Shown piece by piece: positions 1-5,541 of a stretch of 8,112 bases of DNA (positions are counted from its first letter, which is position 1; every line of letters starts with the position of its first letter). The position numbers and the translations under genes are program-made. Under the pieces are notes generated by a model. The model worked only from the letters and a program-made list of their open reading frames with translations, made no database searches and had not been told where the DNA came from. The DNA comes from Deltaproteobacteria bacterium RBG_13_52_11 (lineage in GTDB: Bacteria; Desulfobacterota; B13-G15; RBG-16-54-18): contig MGQF01000033.1 of the NCBI GenBank assembly GCA_001797745.1, positions 14,625 to 22,736 of the forward strand. Direction: 5' to 3'.

Positions 1-57
1 CAAGATACCTCTACCCTGAGCCGGTTCCTCATAGACATGTGGAAAGAGACTGTTTAG
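1..57 (+). CDS. C-terminal end of an upstream gene (partial)
   Basis: Frame 1 is open from the left edge to a TAG at 55-57, giving 18 residues ending in FLIDMWKETV. The amino acid mix (charged and hydrophobic, no rare runs) is compatible with a real C-terminus. The fragment is too short to assign a family, and chance reading of this length is possible. No terminator-like hairpin follows it. Confidence 0.35.
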   Translation, partial: QDTSTLSRFLIDMWKETV

Positions 58-112
58 GAAGAAGATTGGGGCGGGCCTTGATTGAGGACAACTTAACGTG
101 AAAGGAGAGAAG

Positions 113-151
113 ATGTACAATAAGTTAATAGCGATATTGTTCATAAGATAA
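113..151 (+). pseudogene. Broken gene start: 12-codon leader fragment
   Basis: AAAGGAGAG (101-109) is a strong Shine-Dalgarno sequence placed just before ATG 113. It opens a reading frame MYNKLIAILFIR that stops at TAA 149-151. The fragment resembles the first residues of the exported PEBP gene at 1714 (MGYRLIAIPFMA). The two share the exact DNA string TTAATAGCGATA (125-136 here, 1726-1737 there), then TTCAT at matching offsets. The inverted-repeat element begins one base after the stop. The simplest reading is the N-terminus of a secreted protein gene cut off by that element, but the rest of the gene is not visible. Confidence 0.45.
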
Positions 152-308
152 GGGGTCAGGTCTCAACTTTTGACAACGTATTTTGATACGATGGAGGAGG
201 TAGCCAGTCGGGCAGGAGATTAAGAAGAGGTGATGGAGAGGGACAGGGGCATGGTGAAGCAACTTGAAAGCACAAGAAAAGAATTGTTGATTATTGAGAC
301 CTGACCCC
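152..308. mobile_element. 157-bp element bounded by perfect 15-bp inverted repeats
   Basis: GGGGTCAGGTCTCAA (152-166) and TTGAGACCTGACCCC (294-308) are exact reverse complements. From memory, motifs of the GGGGTCAGGTCT type commonly border REP-associated tyrosine transposase (RAYT/IS200-like) genes in related genomes. Here the interior is only 127 bp and encodes no transposase, so this would be a non-autonomous or internally deleted copy. No target-site duplication is evident. The repeat is seen directly; the transposon family is inferred. Confidence 0.6.
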
Positions 309-389
309 ACACGACTCATTTAAGTAACCACGTCCCCAAAATTGCCAAGTGAGTTATGAGTTCATAGTAAATCGAGCAAGGGATAACAA

Positions 390-1073
390 ATGAGCAAGAA
401 CCACTTCAAACTTACACCTTCAGATTTTGCCTTTCTTTGGGAGGAATGCAAGCGTTGCTTCTACCTAAAAGTAGTTTGTGGTTTCCAACGTCCATTTGGG
501 GCTTTTCCAAAAATTTTCACAATTATTGATGGCCAAATGAAAAATTACTATTTGGGTATGAGAACAGAAGAGATTAGCCCCGCGTTACCAAATGGCGTTG
601 TCCGATACAGTGAGAAAGGGGTGGAATCGAAACCGATTTACTCGTCTAATTCGTCATCTTCATGCTTTATCAAGGGCAAATTCGACACGGTACTGCAATT
701 CGACGACGGTACCTATGGTGTCATCGACTTCAAAACAGCAGAAGCAAAATCTGAGCATGTCCCATTATATGCACGCCAACTACACTCATATGCTCATTGC
801 CTGGAAAATCCAGCTCCAGGGAAATTCTCTCTAACACCGATAAGTAAACTGGGTTTGCTAGTATATGAACCCCAGGAATATGGGTGCCTATCGTCAGATC
901 GTGTAGCTCTTCATGGCTCTATTACGTGGATCAACATACCCAGGAACGATGATGGTTTCATTGCGTTCCTGGAAGAGGTATTTGAAGTATTAAACATGCC
1001 TGAACCACCGGCTGGCAGTCCGACCTGCGTATGGTGCCAATATCGAGATAGTAGTAGAAGAACAGGCCTATGA
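390..1073 (+). CDS. PD-(D/E)XK nuclease family protein, Cas4/RecB-like, stand-alone
   Basis: This 227-residue protein carries the Cas4/RecB-type nuclease signature: GKFDTV with Asp99, then GVIDFKT with Asp113 and Lys115, then QLHSYAH with Gln130 and Tyr134, the QxxxY motif. Cysteines sit in two CX2C pairs at the ends, Cys20/Cys23 (EECKRC) and Cys213/Cys216 (CVWC). They could jointly hold an Fe-S cluster or zinc, as the cysteines of Cas4 and AddB do, though those families use a 1+3 pattern. The start ATG follows an AAGGGATAAC stretch, a modest ribosome binding site. No cas genes, helicase or methylase partner lies next to it, so the role (DNA repair, defence or element maintenance) is unknown. 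Nuclease superfamily membership is fairly secure; substrate is not. Confidence 0.8.
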   Translation: MSKNHFKLTPSDFAFLWEECKRCFYLKVVCGFQRPFGAFPKIFTIIDGQMKNYYLGMRTEEISPALPNGVVRYSEKGVESKPIYSSNSSSSCFIKGKFDTVLQFDDGTYGVIDFKTAEAKSEHVPLYARQLHSYAHCLENPAPGKFSLTPISKLGLLVYEPQEYGCLSSDRVALHGSITWINIPRNDDGFIAFLEEVFEVLNMPEPPAGSPTCVWCQYRDSSRRTGL

Positions 1074-1171
1074 AGGAAAGAATTAATGGGTCGTTGCTGA
1101 AAATGTTTAATTAAACTTCTATCAGTCATTTATATCGACTTCACAGATTTCACGGATATATTATTAGGTAT

Positions 1172-1585
1172 ATGAACACAAAGAAAAAAAGTAAAAAATT
1201 AATTGGAGTAATTGTCTTTGGGATTCTTATTCTTATTTTTTCAATCGGAATGTTAGTTTTGTTAATAGTTGAGTATGTGAACAACAAATCTACAAACATG
1301 CAAACATTATCATTACTTATAGTTACTCTTGGTTTATTGCTATCTGGAATGTTTGTTTTAAAAAGGAGAGAATGGGCAAGAAAAATGCTTATTCTACTAT
1401 CACTATGTTTTATTATTGATACATTTATACCTCTAAAATATTTCATTGAAGCAGTAAAAAAACCAATTATATCAGCTTTAATTGTAATTGCCTTGGGACT
1501 TATATTGTTTATATCAATCATTTATTACTTTATGCGCAAAAACGTAAGATCCTTTTTTAAGGGAGAAGATGGCTTCGCTTCTTAA
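1172..1585 (+). CDS. Small four-helix integral membrane protein, unknown function
   Basis: This 137-residue protein has a Lys-rich start (MNTKKKSKK) and four hydrophobic segments at roughly residues 10-33, 46-63, 71-90 and 98-120. The loop KRREWARKM (64-72) sits between helices 2 and 3; similar 'WAR' loops occur in small uncharacterised membrane proteins, but I cannot name a family. The positive N-terminus suggests an even number of helices with both ends in the cytoplasm. The gene is strikingly AT-rich compared with the genes on either side, which suggests separate acquisition. The ribosome binding site is weak (only TTAGG upstream). A minus-strand frame over the same bases is less convincing as a protein. 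Confidence 0.65.
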   Translation: MNTKKKSKKLIGVIVFGILILIFSIGMLVLLIVEYVNNKSTNMQTLSLLIVTLGLLLSGMFVLKRREWARKMLILLSLCFIIDTFIPLKYFIEAVKKPIISALIVIALGLILFISIIYYFMRKNVRSFFKGEDGFAS

Positions 1586-1639
1586 CATTGAAACGAAATG
1601 AGCGAATCTTCATTCTTGCTAATTTGGGATTAGTAACAA

Positions 1640-1654
1640 AACCACCCTTTCCAG
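1640..1654. repeat. Upstream 15-bp motif, copy 1 (AACCACCCTTTCCAG)
   Basis: This motif matches 2793-2807 (AACCACTCTTTCCAG) at 14 of 15 positions. Both copies lie in the untranslated stretch ahead of a strong ribosome binding site, 59 bp before the PEBP start here and 24 bp before the M48 protease start there. It could be a binding site shared by the two genes, or chance. Confidence 0.3.
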
Positions 1655-1713
1655 CGGAGACGGTAAGCAGTATCGCTGATTTAGATCGTTACATTCACAG
1701 AAGGAGGTGAAAG

Positions 1714-2244
1714 ATGGGCTATAGATTAATAGCGATACCGTTCATGGCTATTGTTTTGCTTTTTTCTGCATCATTGAGTAAGGAGGTGAGTGCAATGGCA
1801 GCGATACAAATAACGAGCCCGGCTTTTCAGAATAACGGTACTATCCCCGGGCAGTATACCTGTGACGGCAAAGATATGAATCCCCCTCTCGTGATTGGAA
1901 ATTGCCCGCAGGGGACAAAGTCCATCGCCCTGATCTGCGATGACCCCGACGCGCCGGTCGGGATATGGGTCCACTGGGTGATCTGGAATATCGATCCAGG
2001 CGTGAAAGAGATCAAAGAGAATGCCGTTCCGCAAGGGGCCGTAGAGGGGATCAATGACTTTAGAAAGCACCGATATGGGGGGCCGTGCCCGCCATCCGGC
2101 ACTCACCGCTACTTCTTCAAGGTATACGCCCTGGATACCATGCTCAATATCAGCCCGAATTCAACAAAAGCGGACCTTGAGAAGGCCATGAAGGGGCATA
2201 TCCTTGCCGAAGGCCAGCTTGTCGGCTTGTATAAGCGGGGATAG
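1714..2244 (+). CDS. YbhB/YbcL family Raf kinase inhibitor-like protein (PEBP) with signal peptide
   Basis: This is a phosphatidylethanolamine-binding-protein fold protein of 176 residues. The family hallmarks are present: DDPDAP (76-81) followed by WVHW (85-88), and YGGPCPPSGTHRYFF (121-135), which forms the ligand pocket. Residues 1-27 are a typical signal peptide with a hydrophobic core and a VSA end, pointing to export to the periplasm. A strong Shine-Dalgarno (AAGGAGGTGA, 1701-1710) serves ATG 1714. A second one, AGGAGGTG (1781-1788), lies 6 nt before in-frame ATG 1795 (Met28), which would give a 149-residue cytoplasmic form like ordinary YbhB. The gene leads a likely operon with the Coa1-like and M48 genes. 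The physiological ligand of bacterial members is unclear. Confidence 0.9.
   Translation: MGYRLIAIPFMAIVLLFSASLSKEVSAMAAIQITSPAFQNNGTIPGQYTCDGKDMNPPLVIGNCPQGTKSIALICDDPDAPVGIWVHWVIWNIDPGVKEIKENAVPQGAVEGINDFRKHRYGGPCPPSGTHRYFFKVYALDTMLNISPNSTKADLEKAMKGHILAEGQLVGLYKRG
1781..1797 (+). promoter_or_regulatory. Internal ribosome binding site and second start of the PEBP gene
   Basis: AGGAGGTG at 1781-1788 is followed after six bases by ATG 1795, in frame with the longer ORF. The spacing and match to the anti-Shine-Dalgarno are as good as those of the upstream start at 1714. The position is exactly where the signal peptide would end, so initiation here yields a mature-length protein without an export signal. 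Confidence 0.55.
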
Positions 2245-2273
2245 CGGACAATAAAAAAGTCAGGTTAATCGAT

Positions 2274-2780
2274 ATGGAGCTACAAACACCGTTTCCATTA
2301 CCCCAAGAAAAATCTCTAACGTGGTGGCAGCGAAACTGGAAATGGTTCGTCCCTGTCGCTGGCCTTGCGTTCCTGGCCCTCTTCGCGGCCTTTATCATGC
2401 TCATTATAACTATCGTCTTCGGCATGATAAAATCATCCGACGTGTACAAAGATGCTCTTGCGACTGCCCGGACCCATCCGGCTGTCGTGAAGGCCTTGGG
2501 CTCGCCGATCAAGGAGGGGATCTTTGTCATGGGGAGCATCAGCGTTAGCGGATCGTCAGGACAAGCCGACTTGGCTATTCCTATCTCCGGCCCAAACGGC
2601 AAGGGAACAATCTATGCAGTAGCCTCAAAGCATGCAGGTCAATGGACTTTCTCTAAACTTGTCGTCGAGATCAAGGCAACTAAAGAGATAATCGATCTCA
2701 TTGAATCTCGGGAACAGGAAAAGACATCTATAAGATTTAAGATAAAATATGGGGTTGGATCTTTGCGCTTGTCGATATAG
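2274..2780 (+). CDS. Coa1-like (cytochrome c oxidase assembly factor family) membrane-anchored protein
   Basis: The 168-residue protein begins with a short cytoplasmic segment ending in WWQRNWKWFVP (17-27), then one membrane helix (about 25-50). The soluble domain has the layout of bacterial Coa1-family proteins: SSDVYKDALATARTHPAVVKALGSPI (54-79), GSISVSG (87-93), GQADLAIPISGPNGKGT (96-112) and GQWTFSKLVVEI (122-133). In bacteria such proteins are common outside oxidase operons and their function is undefined, so a role in oxidase assembly should not be assumed. The tail after about residue 145 is charged and not obviously part of the domain. The gene starts 29 bp after the PEBP gene, with only a weak AGG before ATG, consistent with translation as part of the same transcript. 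Confidence 0.75.
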   Translation: MELQTPFPLPQEKSLTWWQRNWKWFVPVAGLAFLALFAAFIMLIITIVFGMIKSSDVYKDALATARTHPAVVKALGSPIKEGIFVMGSISVSGSSGQADLAIPISGPNGKGTIYAVASKHAGQWTFSKLVVEIKATKEIIDLIESREQEKTSIRFKIKYGVGSLRLSI

Positions 2781-2792
2781 GAGTATCGGCAT

Positions 2793-2807
2793 AACCACTC
2801 TTTCCAG
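2793..2807. repeat. Upstream 15-bp motif, copy 2 (AACCACTCTTTCCAG)
   Basis: Second copy of the motif at 1640-1654, differing at one base. It sits between the Coa1-like stop and the M48 protease ribosome binding site (AGGAGGA, 2821-2827). Confidence 0.3.
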
Positions 2808-2831
2808 ATACGGGAGAAAAAGGAGGAACCC

Positions 2832-3671
2832 ATGAGTAATAGAGCCAGAAACTATAACATAGTTTATACCCTATGCAGGTTATTAACCGTCTTCATCCTT
2901 TGTTTCTCACTTGCTGCCTGTGCAACCGTCCCGCTCACGGAAAGAAAGAGCCTACGCCTCATTCCTGATGCTGAATTGCTCTCCTTAAGCGACCAGGAGT
3001 ACACAAAGGTTTTACATGAATCCAAGCTTTCGATTGATCAGCAGAAGGTCCAGGCGGTTACTCGGGTGGGGAAAAGGATTGCCTCGGCAGCCGAGGGATT
3101 TCTGAAGGATGCAAAAGAGGAAAACAAACTAAAGAATTATCAGTGGGAATTTAATGTCATCGAGGATAGTAAGACAGCGAACGCCTGGTGCATGCCGGGC
3201 GGGAAGGTGGCGGTTTATACGGGCATCCTTCCCTTTACCCGCACTGATGCCGGGTTGGCGGTAGTGCTTGGGCATGAAGTGGCCCACGCCATAGCCGAAC
3301 ATGGCAATGAAAGGATGAGCGAGGCCCTTTTGACGCAACTCGGAGGCGTGGCCCTTTCCGTGGCCCTGGAAAACCAGCCGAACGAAACTCGTCAGATCTT
3401 CATGGCGGCATACGGCGTCACCGCCAACGTGGGCGTCTTGTTGCCGTATAGCCGTCTTCATGAATCAGAGGCGGATCGAATCGGCCTGACGTTAATGGCC
3501 AGGGCGGGATACGACCCGCATGAAGCGATCCGTTTCTGGCAGACTATGAGCGAACAAGGCGGTTCCCGGCCGCCGGAACTTTTGTCTACGCACCCTGCTC
3601 CGGAATCACGTATCGACAAGATCAAGTCCTATATTCCCGAAGCCATGCGCTCCTATAAAGGCAAAAAATAG
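2832..3671 (+). CDS. M48 family zinc metalloprotease, predicted lipoprotein
   Basis: This 279-residue protein starts with a type II signal peptide: basic N-terminus, hydrophobic core (17-27) and lipobox LAAC with Cys30 as the lipidation site. The peptidase signature HEVAH is at 148-152, giving two zinc-binding His and the catalytic Glu149. ESEAD (211-215) supplies the third zinc ligand, and STHPAPESRI (252-261) is the conserved C-terminal motif of the group. Size and architecture match envelope proteases of the LoiP/BepA-like branch, without the TPR tail of BepA. These enzymes degrade or help fold misassembled outer-membrane proteins; that role is inferred. All key residues are intact. A strong ribosome binding site (AGGAGGA) precedes ATG 2832, 51 bp after the Coa1-like gene. 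Confidence 0.92.
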   Translation: MSNRARNYNIVYTLCRLLTVFILCFSLAACATVPLTERKSLRLIPDAELLSLSDQEYTKVLHESKLSIDQQKVQAVTRVGKRIASAAEGFLKDAKEENKLKNYQWEFNVIEDSKTANAWCMPGGKVAVYTGILPFTRTDAGLAVVLGHEVAHAIAEHGNERMSEALLTQLGGVALSVALENQPNETRQIFMAAYGVTANVGVLLPYSRLHESEADRIGLTLMARAGYDPHEAIRFWQTMSEQGGSRPPELLSTHPAPESRIDKIKSYIPEAMRSYKGKK

Positions 3672-3705
3672 GTCCTCTCTTTAGCAAAAATCCTGCCATG
3701 ATTCA

Positions 3706-3768
3706 GGGCCGGAATTCATTACCACGATTGACCAAACTGAGGAGAAGAAAGAGGGCCAATTTTTTTGA
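3706..3768 (+). pseudogene. Possible short relic resembling the flavodoxin linker
   Basis: GGGCCGGAATTCATT at 3706-3720 is identical to 4931-4945 inside the flavodoxin gene. Read in the matching frame it gives GPEFITTIDQ against GPEFIETTYQ in the flavodoxin, then diverges to a TGA at 3766-3768. No start codon or folded domain is present. It may be a relic of a duplicated flavodoxin gene or coincidence. Confidence 0.25.
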
Positions 3769-3861
3769 TTGACCATATTATTGTTTGCAAGGTCACCCTC
3801 CTTCCCTTTTTCCTCATTTTTATTACAATATATTTTCCCTTTGTTCGTCTTATATAGTGAG

Positions 3862-4407
3862 ATGGAAATGGTATTGCAATTGGAAATAGGCAGGGTTTAT
3901 CAAAAAGAAAAAAACAGGCTTCTGGCATATATCCGAAGCAGGGTTGGGACCCTGGAGGATGCGGAAGACATCCTCCAGGACGTTTTTTACCATACGTTGC
4001 AAGGTGTCAGTGTCACGGATCGGATTGATAATGTAATGGGTTGGCTTTATATTGCTGCCAAGAACAGGATCATCGACTGGTATCGAAAAAAACGACTGCA
4101 AACGTGTTCTTTGGAGGAAACGGAAAAGTACTCGATAGAAGATCTGATCGCCGATTCCGGCCTCCATCCCGAGAAGTCGTATTATAGAAATCTGATCGCG
4201 GAAGCCCTTGCAGAAAGTGTCGAGGCACTGCCTGAAGAACAGCGCATGGTGTTTGTATGGCAAGAATTGGAAGGGATGACATTTAAAGAGATAGCTGAAA
4301 TGACAGGGGAATCGATCAATACGCTTATTTCAAGAAAAAGATACGCGGTTCTATTTTTGAGGAAACAATTGAAAGAAATAAAATCTATCGTGGACGAAAA
4401 GTCATAG
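3862..4407 (+). CDS. ECF-type RNA polymerase sigma factor (sigma-70 family)
   Basis: From ATG 3862 the protein has 181 residues, the usual size of an ECF sigma. Region 2 spans about 11-78: EKNRLLAYIRSRVGTLEDAEDILQDVFYHTL, then WLYIAAKNRIIDWYRKKR, the core-binding and -10 recognition helices. Region 4 spans about 117-170: LPEEQRMVFVWQELEGMTFKEIAEMTGES, then INTLISRKRYAVLFLRKQL, the -35 recognition helix-turn-helix. The reading frame stays open upstream to 3769, but those 31 residues are Phe/Leu-rich read-through of AT-rich control DNA, so I reject that start. The ribosome binding site is weak. The stop codon overlaps the ribosome binding site of the next gene, so the two are co-transcribed. 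No classical anti-sigma gene is next to it. Confidence 0.88.
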   Translation: MEMVLQLEIGRVYQKEKNRLLAYIRSRVGTLEDAEDILQDVFYHTLQGVSVTDRIDNVMGWLYIAAKNRIIDWYRKKRLQTCSLEETEKYSIEDLIADSGLHPEKSYYRNLIAEALAESVEALPEEQRMVFVWQELEGMTFKEIAEMTGESINTLISRKRYAVLFLRKQLKEIKSIVDEKS

Positions 4408-4416
4408 GAGGGTATT

Positions 4417-4749
4417 ATGTTTAAGAGAGTTATCCGAATAGTCATGATGGTGCTTGGCGGCGTTGCCCTCGGGGTAGTGGTAGCCTTTCTGCTCGGGTGG
4501 GTTGTCATGCTTCTCTGGAATTGGCTTATGCCTGCAATCTTTGGACTTCCCACCATCGGTTTCTGGAAGGCATGGGGACTGGTCATCCTGGCGCATATTT
4601 TATTCAAGGCGGGTCGCCATGGGACAGGTCATGATGGCCATTTCCATCCTCATCCCCATTGGAAGGACAAGTTCAAGGAAAAGATGAAAAAACATTTTTG
4701 TGAAAAAACGCCTGGTCCGTCTGGGGCTGAAGGGGTAGATGCTCGTTAA
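4417..4749 (+). CDS. Small two-helix membrane protein with His-rich tail, sigma-factor partner
   Basis: This 110-residue protein has a basic start (MFKR), a first helix at about 8-34, the short loop WNWLMPAIFGLPTIGFW (34-50) and a second helix at about 47-64. A hydrophilic tail follows with clustered histidines (His68, 72, 75, 77, 79, 81) and basic residues, plus Cys95. By the positive-inside rule both ends face the cytoplasm, so the His-rich tail would be on the sigma factor's side. I recall small proteins with the same WNWLMP core directly downstream of similar sigma genes in other bacteria; no function is established. AGGAGGGT (4406-4413) overlaps the sigma stop codon, showing translational coupling. 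A role as metal-responsive anti-sigma or envelope sensor is conjecture. Confidence 0.75.
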   Translation: MFKRVIRIVMMVLGGVALGVVVAFLLGWVVMLLWNWLMPAIFGLPTIGFWKAWGLVILAHILFKAGRHGTGHDGHFHPHPHWKDKFKEKMKKHFCEKTPGPSGAEGVDAR

Positions 4750-4762
4750 GAGAGAAGAAGCA

Positions 4763-4775
4763 GGTCTATTTTGTT
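4763..4775 (+). repeat. Dispersed intergenic repeat, partial copy
   Basis: GGTCTATTTTGTT here is identical to 5541-5553, the left part of the longer repeat before the methyltransferase gene. The similarity stops after the TT. It lies 33-45 bp before the flavodoxin start. Confidence 0.45.
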
Positions 4776-4807
4776 ATGGCAAGGAATGACTGAGGGGGTG
4801 CACGTTG

Positions 4808-5488
4808 ATGAAGCCTTTGTGCAAGGAACAACGAGGAATGAGCCGGCGGACCTTCCTGACGCTATCCGCCGGGGCAATCTTCACATCGATGATGCGTCAT
4901 AATGCGGTTGCCGCTTCGAATCGGCAGACTGGGCCGGAATTCATTGAGACCACATACCAAAAGGACGGAGGGATAAAAAACCGGGCATTGATCGCTTATG
5001 CCAGCCGGTGCGGTTCTACGGGCGGGGTGGCAGATTCCATCGGACAAGTGCTGCACGGAACCGGAGCATCGATAGATGTGCGCGTTGTGGGGAATGTGAA
5101 TGATCTCGGTCCCTATCAGACCGTGATCGTGGGAAGCGCCATTCGTATGGGTAAATGGCTACCGGAGGCGGTGGAATTTGTGAAAAAACACCGTGACGCG
5201 CTGGGTCAGCTACACACGGCCTACTTTGTGGTTTGCCTCACTATGAAGGATGATACGGCAGAGAACCGCAGCAAGGTCCTGGCCTATCTCGATCCTGTGC
5301 GCAAAGAGGCTCCTCACATACAACCGGTGGACATAGGTCTTTTCCCGGGTGCGGTAGATTTTGGCAAGTTGTCTTTCGTATCCAAGTCGATATTGAAGGC
5401 GAAGGGGGTTGCTGAAGGCGATTTCCGCAATTGGACATCCATCAGGACCTGGGCTGCCGGCATACGCCCGGCACTCCTCGGTATGTAG
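4808..5488 (+). CDS. Tat-exported flavodoxin domain protein (HemG-like Flavodoxin_5 type)
   Basis: The 226-residue protein has a twin-arginine signal: SRRTFL (12-17), a hydrophobic stretch (17-28) and an AVA cleavage motif at 33-35. The flavodoxin domain begins near residue 58 with RALIAYASRCGSTGGVADSIG (59-79), the strand and loop that bind FMN phosphate. VIVGSAIRMGKWLPEAVEFVKKH (107-129) and AYFVVCLTM (138-146) follow. This order resembles menaquinone-dependent protoporphyrinogen oxidase HemG and related flavodoxins, but HemG is not exported, so I do not assign that name. Export already loaded with FMN fits the Tat route. TTG 4805 directly precedes ATG 4808 and could be the start; the GAGGGGGTG before them serves either. 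Redox partner unknown. Confidence 0.85.
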   Translation: MKPLCKEQRGMSRRTFLTLSAGAIFTSMMRHNAVAASNRQTGPEFIETTYQKDGGIKNRALIAYASRCGSTGGVADSIGQVLHGTGASIDVRVVGNVNDLGPYQTVIVGSAIRMGKWLPEAVEFVKKHRDALGQLHTAYFVVCLTMKDDTAENRSKVLAYLDPVRKEAPHIQPVDIGLFPGAVDFGKLSFVSKSILKAKGVAEGDFRNWTSIRTWAAGIRPALLGM

Positions 5489-5541
5489 TTGTCACACACG
5501 GTACCACCTGCCAGGAGGGGTCCGTCGGCGTGGGGTGTGGG

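Larger units (their letters stand above)
58..389. other. 332-bp region without an intact gene, holding decayed elements
   Basis: This stretch contains a short ORF with a good ribosome binding site that stops after 12 codons (113-151). It also holds a pair of perfect 15-bp inverted repeats (152-166 and 294-308) and a GTAACCACGTCCCC motif at 324-337. A minus-strand reading frame across it (319-125) shows no recognisable domain and spans both repeats, so I treat it as spurious. The region reads as a landing site for small transposon-derived elements between the upstream gene and the nuclease gene. Confidence 0.6.

Noticed and set aside
224..304. Charged 26-codon plus-strand frame (MERDRGMVKQLESTRKEL) inside the inverted-repeat element
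   Set aside because: It has an in-frame stop directly before it, no good ribosome binding site, and its stop lies in the terminal repeat. Possibly a relic, but no protein family can be supported.
1150..1521. Minus-strand 123-codon ORF over the AT-rich membrane protein gene
   Set aside because: It is the shadow of the plus-strand gene; the plus frame has coherent membrane helices and a basic N-terminus, while the minus frame has no domain logic.
3769..3861. Longer start for the sigma factor gene (31 extra residues)
   Set aside because: The extra residues are Phe/Ser/Leu-rich read-through of AT-rich promoter-like DNA and do not resemble a sigma N-terminus; the start at 3862 gives the normal ECF length.
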